A stretch of 64,000 bases of DNA, taken from Anaerosporobacter mobilis DSM 15930 (GTDB lineage: Bacteria; Bacillota; Clostridia; Lachnospirales; Lachnospiraceae). This document shows, in pieces, positions 24,152 through 31,870 of the stretch. Below the pieces are notes generated by a model. It saw only the letters and a list, made by a program, of their open reading frames with translations, did no database searches and was not told where the DNA came from. Where the stretch lies: assembly GCF_900142955.1 (NCBI RefSeq), contig NZ_FRCP01000014.1:1-64000 (forward strand), written 5' to 3'. The translations under genes and the position numbers were made by a program. Position 1 is the stretch's first letter. Each line of letters begins with the position of its first letter.

Positions 24152-25528
24152 ATGAATATGTTACATTCTAAAAAAAGAATAAAAAGAGATAGTTCTAATA
24201 ATAAACAATCAAGAAATAAATTAAGAAGTAATAAAACAAGAAACAATGCATTTAGCAATATGAGAAACTTCACATTATTTTGGCTTAGTGGGTCGGTTTC
24301 TCAATTAGGAAGTGCAATGACCAGTTATGCGCTAATCATATGGGCATATCAACTAACAAAGTCAGCTATGACGGTTTCTTTGATGTCGTTCTCTATGTAT
24401 TTACCGTATATATGCATTAGCATATTTGCAGGTGCGTTCATTGACAGGCATTCCAAGAAGAAGATTATGTTGATTACGGATTTTATGGCAGCTATATGTA
24501 CTTTTGTGATTTTTCTTTTAATAGTTACAAATCAGTTTCAGATCTGGCATATCTATATTGTGAATATGGTAATCGGATTTGCGAATTCGTTTCAGTCACC
24601 AGCACAATCTGTAGCAATCGGAATTATGGTACCGAAGGAAGAGTATACAAGAGCAAGTGGTATGAATTCCTTCTCAAACAATTTACTTATTGTGGTAACG
24701 CCAATGCTTGCAGCAAGTTTGATTTCGGTGGTTGGTTTGAGAGGGATCTTGTTAATTGACGTAGTGACATTTTTGTTCGCTGAGGTGGTTTTATTATTCT
24801 TTATAAAAATTCCTGAATTTATTAATAAGCATGTGAAGGAAAATCATAGTATATTTGCAGGGTGTAAGGAAGGGCTTCAGTTTTTATGTAATCACAAAGG
24901 GATTTTGCACATTGTATTAAGTATGGCTTGTATGAACTTTCTTTCCAGACTCACCTATGAGAATATATTGTCTCCAATGATCCTAGCTCGAAGCGGTGGT
25001 AATACACAGGTACTTGGTATAGTAACGGGGATGATTGGATTTGGTGGTGTTCTTGGTGGCCTATTAGTGTCACTTAGAAAAAAGAGTGGAAATAAGATTA
25101 CAGAAATATTCTTAACAGCAGCGTTCTCATTCTTATGTGGTGATTTATTAATGGGTGTAGGTAGGAATGTAATCCTATGGAGTATAGCGGCCTTAGCAGC
25201 AAGTGTACCAATACCTTACATAACAGCTGCCCAGAATGTGATTATGTATGAAGTGATTCCACGAGAAGTTCAGGGAAGAATATTTGCGGTTAGGAATGCA
25301 ATCCAGTTTTGTACCATACCAATTGGTATCTTATTAGGTGGTTTTCTAGCTGATTATGTCTTTGAACCGTTTATGGCAAGTGGTAGTCAAGGTGCAAACT
25401 GTATGCAAGTATTAGTTGGTAATACGGAAGGTAGTGGAATGGCACTAATGTTTGTGATGACGGGAGTGTTAGGGTGCCTGATAAGTCTGTTATGGTATCG
25501 AAGTAAGGAAATCCATAAGCTAAGGTGA
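24152..25528 (+). CDS. MFS efflux transporter, MefA/MFS_3 type
   Basis: The 458-residue transporter has a Lys/Arg-rich cytoplasmic tail (1-35) and twelve predicted membrane helices. NFTLFWLSGSVSQLGSAMTS is typical of the start of macrolide-efflux (MefA-like) and enterobactin-exporter-like MFS proteins, and DRHSKKKIMLITD matches the loop 2-3 motif. ATG 24152 lies 6 bases after AAGGAG; earlier in-frame starts (24131, 24137) would overlap that site. The attenuator directly upstream suggests drug-inducible expression, which supports but does not prove a ribosome-targeting antibiotic as the substrate. Confidence 0.8.
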   Translation: MNMLHSKKRIKRDSSNNKQSRNKLRSNKTRNNAFSNMRNFTLFWLSGSVSQLGSAMTSYALIIWAYQLTKSAMTVSLMSFSMYLPYICISIFAGAFIDRHSKKKIMLITDFMAAICTFVIFLLIVTNQFQIWHIYIVNMVIGFANSFQSPAQSVAIGIMVPKEEYTRASGMNSFSNNLLIVVTPMLAASLISVVGLRGILLIDVVTFLFAEVVLLFFIKIPEFINKHVKENHSIFAGCKEGLQFLCNHKGILHIVLSMACMNFLSRLTYENILSPMILARSGGNTQVLGIVTGMIGFGGVLGGLLVSLRKKSGNKITEIFLTAAFSFLCGDLLMGVGRNVILWSIAALAASVPIPYITAAQNVIMYEVIPREVQGRIFAVRNAIQFCTIPIGILLGGFLADYVFEPFMASGSQGANCMQVLVGNTEGSGMALMFVMTGVLGCLISLLWYRSKEIHKLR

Positions 25529-25847
25529 ATTCGGCACTTTTTCTTTGATAATAAAGATTATTAAATATAAAGTAATATTATAGACATAATAATTATTTGT
25601 TTAATCAAATAAAGAATGAATAAATACATGAAATAAAAGATATGATACTGAAAAGAATCAATGAAAACATGTTTAAATGATACAAAGATTCTTACAATTT
25701 TATTAATTTTATATCTCAAGTCGTATTCTTCCAGATTGACACTTGACATATCCTATATATTCTAGTAAATTATTTAGTAAATTATGAAGACAGGTAATGA
25801 TACATACTACAGTAAAATAAACAGTATATAGGTTTGGAGGGTATAGA
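25529..25847 (+). promoter_or_regulatory. LacI-gene upstream region with promoter and direct repeats
   Basis: This AT-rich spacer holds two overlapping TTGACA boxes (25736-25741, 25743-25748); the first has TATTCT (25758-25763) at 16 bp. Downstream, TAGTAAATTAT occurs twice in tandem with a 12 bp period (25763-25773, 25775-25785). Related TTTAC/GTAAA words recur between 26966 and 27004 before the galactan operon, so they may be regulator binding sites. No gene is seen in the first 200 bp. Confidence 0.5.
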
Positions 25848-26837
25848 GTGGCGACAATTAAAGAAATAGCAGAGGTCGTAGGAGTTTCAAGCGCAACGGT
25901 ATCGAGAGTTTTGAATTATGATGATACCATTTCGGTAAATGATGAAACTCGTAATTCGATATTTCGGGTAGCAGACGAACTTGGATATAAGAAAAAAGTT
26001 ATTAATCCTAAGATAGAGAATGTGGCTTTTTTGTATTGGGTATCAGATAAAGATGAGCTTGAAGATGTCTACTACAAGACAATACGAACAGAGATTGAAA
26101 AAGAGGCAGCACAGCGTAATATTAAGTTAACCGTATACAAGAAAAATCAAGGAATGAAAGCGATTGATAAGAATAGTTCCGTGTTTATTGCACTTGGTTG
26201 GTTTAACAGAAGTGAACTTAATTATTTGAATCGTATTATAGAGAATGGAATCTTTATTGATTCCTCACCTGATGAACGTTATTTTGATGCGGTAAGACCA
26301 AATCTTGATTCCGTTGTTACACAAATCGTTGATTACTTCATAGAGAAAGGCCATAAGTCACTAGGGTTTATAGGTGGAACAGATCGGAATATCGATACCT
26401 GTGAAACATCAATGGATGTGAGAGAGTGGTCATTCCGTGAGAGTGCCAAATACTATGGTGTATTAGAGGAAAAGAATATCTTCGTAACGGAATATTTTTC
26501 GGTGGAGGAGGGATATCGCTTAGCGACAAAAGCAATTGAGGCGTTAGGTGATGCTGTGCCGACTGCTTTTTGTGTAGCAAGTGACACGCTTGCTATTGGC
26601 GCGTTACAGGCGTTTAATGAACATGGATTTGCTATACCTGAGAGGGTTGCTTTCTTTAGCATTAACGATGTTAGTGTTGCACAATACGTATCTCCACCAT
26701 TAACAACGTTTCATATTGATATACCACTATTGTGTGAAGCGGCTCTAGACTTAGTGCAAGAAAGAATGATAAAAGGTAGAAAAATCACAAAAACAGTATT
26801 TGTTAATGGAACCCCAATTTTTCGTAAGAGTTGTTAA
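25848..26837 (+). CDS. LacI/GalR-family transcriptional regulator
   Basis: The 329-residue protein has the LacI helix-turn-helix (TIKEIAEVVGVSSATVSRVL at residues 3-22, hinge helix to about 55) and a periplasmic-binding-protein-like effector domain (GFIGGTDRN, AIGALQAFNEHGFAIPE, VSPPLTTFHIDI). It starts at GTG 25848 after a GGAGGG site. It lies just upstream of the galactan-use genes and is probably their repressor, with galactose or a galacto-oligosaccharide as effector. Members of this subgroup in Firmicutes include the galactan regulator GanR. A terminator separates it from the operon. Confidence 0.85.
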   Translation: MATIKEIAEVVGVSSATVSRVLNYDDTISVNDETRNSIFRVADELGYKKKVINPKIENVAFLYWVSDKDELEDVYYKTIRTEIEKEAAQRNIKLTVYKKNQGMKAIDKNSSVFIALGWFNRSELNYLNRIIENGIFIDSSPDERYFDAVRPNLDSVVTQIVDYFIEKGHKSLGFIGGTDRNIDTCETSMDVREWSFRESAKYYGVLEEKNIFVTEYFSVEEGYRLATKAIEALGDAVPTAFCVASDTLAIGALQAFNEHGFAIPERVAFFSINDVSVAQYVSPPLTTFHIDIPLLCEAALDLVQERMIKGRKITKTVFVNGTPIFRKSC

Positions 26838-26888
26838 TGAAGAAACAGAATATTTTGGAGCTGGTTTTTTAGTTTCGTAATCTTTGGA

Positions 26889-26918
26889 GGAGGTGTACAA
26901 AAGTACACCTCCTTTTTT
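26889..26918 (+). terminator. Terminator after the LacI-family gene
   Basis: GGAGGTGTAC and GTACACCTCC (26889-26898, 26903-26912) form a perfect 10 bp stem with loop AAAA, followed by six T residues. Confidence 0.95.
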
Positions 26919-26932
26919 GGTTGTTTTTTATA

Positions 26933-27004
26933 TTGACGTTAATAAGAAACGGTGTTAACTTATAAGTAAATAATTTACCAATAAATAATTAAAATATTTA
27001 CTAG
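26933..27004 (+). promoter_or_regulatory. Promoter and candidate operators of the galactan operon
   Basis: TTGACG (26933-26938) and TAACTT (26956-26961) have a 17 bp spacer; the -10 is weak. Directly downstream are AATTTACC, AAATAATT and ATTTACTAG words, which resemble the tandem repeat in front of the LacI-family gene at 25763-25785. Shared sites would allow the regulator to control both itself and the operon. Confidence 0.45.
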
Positions 27005-27014
27005 AAAAAGTGAA

Positions 27015-27096
27015 GCGAATGAGTGCTTAGCTATTCGCATATCACAAGTTGTCTTGTGATACACATGGGACATAGTGTGAATAAAATTTTTCACAC
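27015..27096 (+). other. Three consecutive hairpins in the 5' leader of the galactan operon
   Basis: The leader contains GCGAAT/ATTCGC (27015-27020, 27033-27038), ATCACAAG/CTTGTGAT (27041-27048, 27053-27060) and GTGTGAA/TTCACAC (27075-27081, 27090-27096). None is followed by a T-run, so they are not terminators. They may stabilise the mRNA or form a regulatory RNA. Confidence 0.55.
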
Positions 27097-27153
27097 GCAT
27101 ATTTGTGCCTGCCAACCAAAGTTTGTAGATTTTAGAAAGGAATGGAGATTGAT

Positions 27154-27729
27154 ATGAAGAAAGTTGTAGTTATGGGATTTGTATTCATGATGTGTGTTGC
27201 AATGGTAGGTTGTAAGAAAGAAAATTCCAGTAAGGAGAGTAAGCAAACGGGAAGTGGAGGAGCAGCTGCGGTAGCTGATGAGTCTGGAAACTATGTCGTA
27301 AATGGAGATTTTGAGACAGAAGATTTGTCGGCTTGGACAATTACCAACGTGGAAGATGTTACAGAAGATTTGGGTTGGTATGACCGGGAAACAGATGCTA
27401 CTTCTGGTAAAGGAAGTCTACATTTTTATTCTAGTGGTAACGTAGCATTTACAGTGGAACAAAAGCTTACAGGATTACCGGAAGGAAAGTACACATTATC
27501 TTGTAACATACAAGGGGATGGTGCTGTGGATCCGGATATTTATCTATATGCAATAGTAAATGGTCAAACTTTTAAAGCTGAGACTTCATTAGTTGGTTAT
27601 ACCACGTGGAGTACACCAGTATTAGATGAGTTAAACATTACTGATGGTGATATCACGCTAGGTATTGCAGTAAACAATGGACCTGGTGGTTGGGGTACAA
27701 TTGATGACTTTAGTCTTATACAACAATAG
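27154..27729 (+). CDS. Lipoprotein with CBM61-like galactan-binding module
   Basis: The 191-residue protein has a lipoprotein signal (VVVMGFVFMMCVAMVGC, lipobox MVGC), a Ser/Gly linker, and a beta-sandwich carbohydrate-binding module (about residues 45-191; NYVVNGDFETEDLSAWTI to GWGTIDDFSLIQQ). The module resembles the C-terminal module of the secreted galactanase at 31871 and CBM61, a beta-1,4-galactan binder known with GH53 enzymes. It has no catalytic domain. It probably holds galactan or oligosaccharides at the cell surface near the importer. ATG 27154 is used because GGAG lies 7 bases upstream. Confidence 0.7.
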   Translation: MKKVVVMGFVFMMCVAMVGCKKENSSKESKQTGSGGAAAVADESGNYVVNGDFETEDLSAWTITNVEDVTEDLGWYDRETDATSGKGSLHFYSSGNVAFTVEQKLTGLPEGKYTLSCNIQGDGAVDPDIYLYAIVNGQTFKAETSLVGYTTWSTPVLDELNITDGDITLGIAVNNGPGGWGTIDDFSLIQQ

Positions 27730-27740
27730 GAGGAAACAGG

Positions 27741-28811
27741 ATGAGTTTAATGAAAGGTATGGATGTCTCCATGTTACGTGAACTTGAAGAGTGTGGAGCA
27801 AAATATTATTTTAACGAGGAAGAGATGGATATCTTTCAAATATTTAGTAAGACTGGAGTGAATGCAGTAAGATTGCGTTTATGGCATACACCATTTAGCA
27901 AGGAAGAATTACCATACGGTGGTGGAACGAATGATCTTCTTACTACAATACTATTAGCACAAAGGATTATGAGATATGGATTGGACTTTATATTGGATAT
28001 TCACTATAGTGATTTTTGGACTGATCCCAAAAAACAAATCAAACCCAAGGCTTGGGAGAACCTTCACGGTGTAGAACTGGAAAATGCAGTTTACAATTAT
28101 ACGAAGAAAGTTCTAAATGAACTGAAAGCATTTGATATTAAGACAAAGTACGTTCAAGTCGGAAATGAAATCACAAAAGGTTTCCTATGGCCAGATGGAC
28201 ATATTGAAAATCATGAGGGAATGGTAAAACTTCTGCGCGCTGGAATACAAGCAGTAAAAGAATTTGATCCAGATATTAAGATTATATTGCATCTAGATTA
28301 TGGTACAGATAATGCGTTGTACCTAGAATGGTTCCATATGATTGAACCATATCACTTAGAATTTGATATAATAGGAATGTCTTACTATCCATATTGGAAT
28401 GGAGATTTGCAAAGTCTTTTATTTAATATGAATGATATCAGCAAGACGTTTGGTAAAGATATCATTGTTGCAGAAACTGCGTTTGGTTATACCAGTGATT
28501 CATTTGGCTGCAAAGGAATGATTTTTTCTGATGAATTAGCTGAGACAGTTCCTTATGAGATAAGTAAGGAAGGGCAAAAGCACTTTATGAAAGATTTAAT
28601 GAATACGTTACATAATGTGGAAGAGAATCATGGCTTGGGATTTATCTATTGGGAGCCTTCTTGGTTACCGATTAAAGAGTGTACGTGGGCAACAAAGGAA
28701 GGATGTGTGTATACGAAAGACGAAGGTGAGATTGGTAATTCATGGGCAAATCAAGCATTGTTTGATGAGAAGGGAAAAGCCAATCCGGTATTTGAATTAT
28801 TCAATGAGTAG
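27741..28811 (+). CDS. GH53 endo-beta-1,4-galactanase, intracellular
   Basis: The 356-residue enzyme is a complete GH53 (beta/alpha)8 barrel with acid/base Glu143 in QVGNEIT and nucleophile Glu245 in VAETAFGY. KGMDVSMLRELEE and VRLRLWHTPF are also family-typical. It has no signal peptide, so it should act in the cytoplasm on imported galacto-oligosaccharides. This differs from the usual secreted galactanase and from the GH42 or GH2 beta-galactosidases that often fill this role. It lies between the CBM lipoprotein and the importer genes, 11 bases after the former. Confidence 0.9.
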   Translation: MSLMKGMDVSMLRELEECGAKYYFNEEEMDIFQIFSKTGVNAVRLRLWHTPFSKEELPYGGGTNDLLTTILLAQRIMRYGLDFILDIHYSDFWTDPKKQIKPKAWENLHGVELENAVYNYTKKVLNELKAFDIKTKYVQVGNEITKGFLWPDGHIENHEGMVKLLRAGIQAVKEFDPDIKIILHLDYGTDNALYLEWFHMIEPYHLEFDIIGMSYYPYWNGDLQSLLFNMNDISKTFGKDIIVAETAFGYTSDSFGCKGMIFSDELAETVPYEISKEGQKHFMKDLMNTLHNVEENHGLGFIYWEPSWLPIKECTWATKEGCVYTKDEGEIGNSWANQALFDEKGKANPVFELFNE

Positions 28812-28865
28812 AGAAGCGTTTGCAATTGACTAATTTGGATTAAAGTAGAAAGGATAGTAGAAGGT

Positions 28866-30065
28866 ATGAAAAAAAATAGAGTTATTGGGGTTCTAGCATG
28901 TTTATCCTTGAGTGTACTACTTGTAGGTTGTGGTCAACAGAAGAAGTCAGATAAGTTAGTTATCTGGTCGAATATGGAAGTTGAGGCAGATACAATTAAA
29001 GAATATGGGGAAAAGTGGAGCAAAGAAACTGGGTATGAGATAGAGATTGTTCATGAAACACCAGATGTGCAACAGTTTGTGCAAGCAACGAATAGTGCAT
29101 CTGGACCAGATGCAGTAATAGGTATCGCGAATGATCAGCTTGCGAATTATGTAACGGCAGGCCTTGTCTCAGAGGTTCCGCAAGAATTGTTTCAAGATAG
29201 TGATTATGTAGAGGCAGCAGTGGAGGCTTGTTATGTTGATGGCAAGAGATATGCGGCACCATTAGCGGTTGAGACAGTTACTTTGTTCTATAATACAGAC
29301 AAAGTTCCCAGTGCTCCAGTAACCTGGGAAGAGTTGCTTCAAGTAGCCAGTGAACAAGGTGGCATTCAATTTGAAGCAACAAGCATCTACTATGATTTGG
29401 GATTTGTTCGTGCTTTTGATAGTTATATATTTCCTTATAAAGATGGAGAATATGATGTGAATGATTTGGGACTAGGTAATAAGGGAGCTGTGAACGCGTA
29501 TGAATTTATTCAAAGTCTAGCAGGTGAATATGGATTCTTATCAGCGAACGTAACAAGTGATATTGCTAAAAGTAATTTCCAAAATGGAGAAACTGCATTT
29601 TACATAGGAGGACCTTGGGATGTAGATGGGTTTACGTCGGCAGGTACTCCGTTTGCTGTAGCACCAATGCCATCACTAAACAATAATAATTTTGTAACAC
29701 CAGTTGGAACGCAAGTAAGTTTTGTTAGTAAGAAATCAAAAAAACAAGATCGTGCGTGGGATTTTATTATGTATCTAATGGAGAAGGGAGCAATTGATTT
29801 ATATAATGTAGGAGCTAGAATACCTGCTAATATATCCCTTCAACAGATGGAAGAGATTCAGTCAGACGAGATATCAAAGGCGTTTGTAGAGCAAATAAAT
29901 CAAGGAGAACCTTTACCAACTGTATCAGAGTTAGGGCAGGTATGGACTCCATACACCAATAATATGAAAGCGATGTTAAATGGAGAAATTGATGCAGCTA
30001 CAGCAGCTTCGAATATCGAAAAGCAGATTAAAGAGGGTATCGAATTAATGAATTCTGGAAGGTAG
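28866..30065 (+). CDS. Sugar ABC transporter substrate-binding lipoprotein
   Basis: The 399-residue protein has a lipoprotein signal (LLVGCGQQ lipobox) and a family-1 solute-binding fold like maltose-binding protein (KLVIWSNMEVEADTIKEY; AFYIGGPWDVDGF; SKKQDRAWDFIMYL). In this operon it probably captures galacto-oligosaccharides and delivers them to the two permeases that follow. It resembles GanO/CycB-type proteins of galactan-use systems. The next gene starts 8 bases after its stop. Confidence 0.9.
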   Translation: MKKNRVIGVLACLSLSVLLVGCGQQKKSDKLVIWSNMEVEADTIKEYGEKWSKETGYEIEIVHETPDVQQFVQATNSASGPDAVIGIANDQLANYVTAGLVSEVPQELFQDSDYVEAAVEACYVDGKRYAAPLAVETVTLFYNTDKVPSAPVTWEELLQVASEQGGIQFEATSIYYDLGFVRAFDSYIFPYKDGEYDVNDLGLGNKGAVNAYEFIQSLAGEYGFLSANVTSDIAKSNFQNGETAFYIGGPWDVDGFTSAGTPFAVAPMPSLNNNNFVTPVGTQVSFVSKKSKKQDRAWDFIMYLMEKGAIDLYNVGARIPANISLQQMEEIQSDEISKAFVEQINQGEPLPTVSELGQVWTPYTNNMKAMLNGEIDAATAASNIEKQIKEGIELMNSGR

Positions 30066-30073
30066 GCGTAAGG

Positions 30074-30991
30074 ATGATGCATAAGAAGAAAAAAAGCTTG
30101 GCGGCGTATCCATTTTTGCTTCCAGCATTGATATCAATAGCAATAGTAACTTGTATACCAATTATATATACCATAGTTATTTCATTTACAAATTACAATC
30201 TATATCATATTGAAGAGTTCAGTTTTATTGGAATTAAGAATTACTTAGAAGTTATTAGCGGAAGTATTCGTGCTGTTTTCTTTCCTGTTTTAGGGTGGAC
30301 CATTGTTTTTGCAGCTCTAAGTACACTTGGTTCTTATGCTATAGGAATGTTTCTGGCAGTACTACTCAATAATCCTCATATGAAAGAATCCAAGGTGTAT
30401 CGTTCCATATTGATTATTCCTTGGGCATTACCTGCAACAATTGCTATATTGGCTTGGCAAGGTTTGCTTAATGAACAATATGGAGGAATTAATAATTTAT
30501 TACATACTCTTGGGTTACAGACAGCAATACCTTGGATGACAGATGTATTTTGGGCTAGATTTGGAATTATCATGGTAAATCTATGGCTAGGTTTCCCTTA
30601 TATGCTAAACGTTTGTCTTGGAAGCTTACAGTCTATATCAACTACCTATTATGAAGCTGCTAAGATTGACGGTGCAACGAAATGGCAAAGCTTTCGCAAC
30701 ATAACGTTTCCTCTAGTGTTTAAAGTATCTGTTCCGTTAGTTGTCGCGACGTTCGCATCGAATTTTAATAACTTTGGCAATATCTATATGATTACGGAAG
30801 GTGGTCCAGCAAGACTGGAATCGCAATTTGCTGGTTATACGGATATATTAGCTAGCACGACTTACAAGATGACAACTTGGTCAAATCGCTATGATTTGGC
30901 GGCAACCTTTAGTGTTTTTGTATTTATTATCGTGGGTGTACTAACTTTGGTTAACATGAATCTTTCTGGTTCATTTAAGGAGGCAGATTAG
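30074..30991 (+). CDS. Sugar ABC transporter permease, MalF/GanP type
   Basis: The 305-residue protein has six membrane helices and the cytoplasmic EAA loop (YEAAKIDGATKWQSFRNITF), which docks to the ATPase. NLWLGFPYMLNVCLGSLQSI is typical of the MalF branch. It pairs with the permease that begins directly after its stop. No ATPase gene is present in the operon, so a shared MsmK/MalK-like ATPase encoded elsewhere must power it. ATG 30074 and 30077 are both possible starts. Confidence 0.9.
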   Translation: MMHKKKKSLAAYPFLLPALISIAIVTCIPIIYTIVISFTNYNLYHIEEFSFIGIKNYLEVISGSIRAVFFPVLGWTIVFAALSTLGSYAIGMFLAVLLNNPHMKESKVYRSILIIPWALPATIAILAWQGLLNEQYGGINNLLHTLGLQTAIPWMTDVFWARFGIIMVNLWLGFPYMLNVCLGSLQSISTTYYEAAKIDGATKWQSFRNITFPLVFKVSVPLVVATFASNFNNFGNIYMITEGGPARLESQFAGYTDILASTTYKMTTWSNRYDLAATFSVFVFIIVGVLTLVNMNLSGSFKEAD

Positions 30992-31849
30992 ATGAAAAGA
31001 CAGAATAATATTGCAGGAAAACTAACCAATAGTCAGAGAAGAACTCTTTGGATAAGTCGAATTATTATATGGGTTATTATAGTCATGGTGTTGTTTCCTG
31101 TGTTTTGGATTTTAATGTCTTCCTTTTCGCTTGGAGATAGTTTCTTTTTGACTTCACTATTTCCAGAAACATTTAGTTTGAAGAATTATAAAACACTTTT
31201 CACAGAAACTAATTTTACAATTTGGGTTATTAATTCTTTGAAAATATGTTTGGCAACGGCCGTTATACAGCTTGTTATAACTTCTATGGCTGCCTATGCA
31301 TTCGCGAGATTACGTTTTAAAGGAAGAAAAATTGGATTAAAGACATTACTTATATTGCAAGTATTTCCAAGTAGTATGGCGTTATCTGGATACTACATTA
31401 TGATATATAAATTGGGGTTAGTGGATAGTAGTTTGGCATTAATATTGGTTTTGGCAGGTGGTAGTGCATTTAATATATGGTTATTAAAGTCCTATATTGA
31501 TGGTCTTCCTGTTGAGCTTGATGAGGCAGCATTTGTTGATGGTGCTGGACATTGGATCGTATATAGTAGAATTATACTACCACTGGCAGTACCACAATTA
31601 GTTGTAATCTTTTTATTCTCATTCATTGGTACATATAGCGAATACGTAATATCGTCGGTATTCTTACAATCGCCGGGTAAGCAAACACTGGCGCTTGGAT
31701 TACAGTCTTTTATTACCAATCAGTTCGCGGCACATTGGACTTTATTTTCTGCAGCTGCAGTTATATCTTCTTTGCCAATTATGTTTATCTTCATGGCACT
31801 GCATAGATTTATTCAGAATGGACTGGTAGCTGGAGGTGTAAAGCAATAA
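30992..31849 (+). CDS. Sugar ABC transporter permease, MalG/GanQ type
   Basis: The 285-residue protein has six membrane helices and an EAA loop (LDEAAFVDGAGHWIVYSRII). WVINSLKICLATAVIQLVIT and the end GLVAGGVKQ are hallmarks of the MalG branch. Its ATG directly follows the stop of the partner permease, so translation is probably coupled. Together with the binding protein at 28866 it forms a galacto-oligosaccharide importer. Confidence 0.9.
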   Translation: MKRQNNIAGKLTNSQRRTLWISRIIIWVIIVMVLFPVFWILMSSFSLGDSFFLTSLFPETFSLKNYKTLFTETNFTIWVINSLKICLATAVIQLVITSMAAYAFARLRFKGRKIGLKTLLILQVFPSSMALSGYYIMIYKLGLVDSSLALILVLAGGSAFNIWLLKSYIDGLPVELDEAAFVDGAGHWIVYSRIILPLAVPQLVVIFLFSFIGTYSEYVISSVFLQSPGKQTLALGLQSFITNQFAAHWTLFSAAAVISSLPIMFIFMALHRFIQNGLVAGGVKQ

Positions 31850-31870
31850 ATTATCAAATGGAGGTATATT

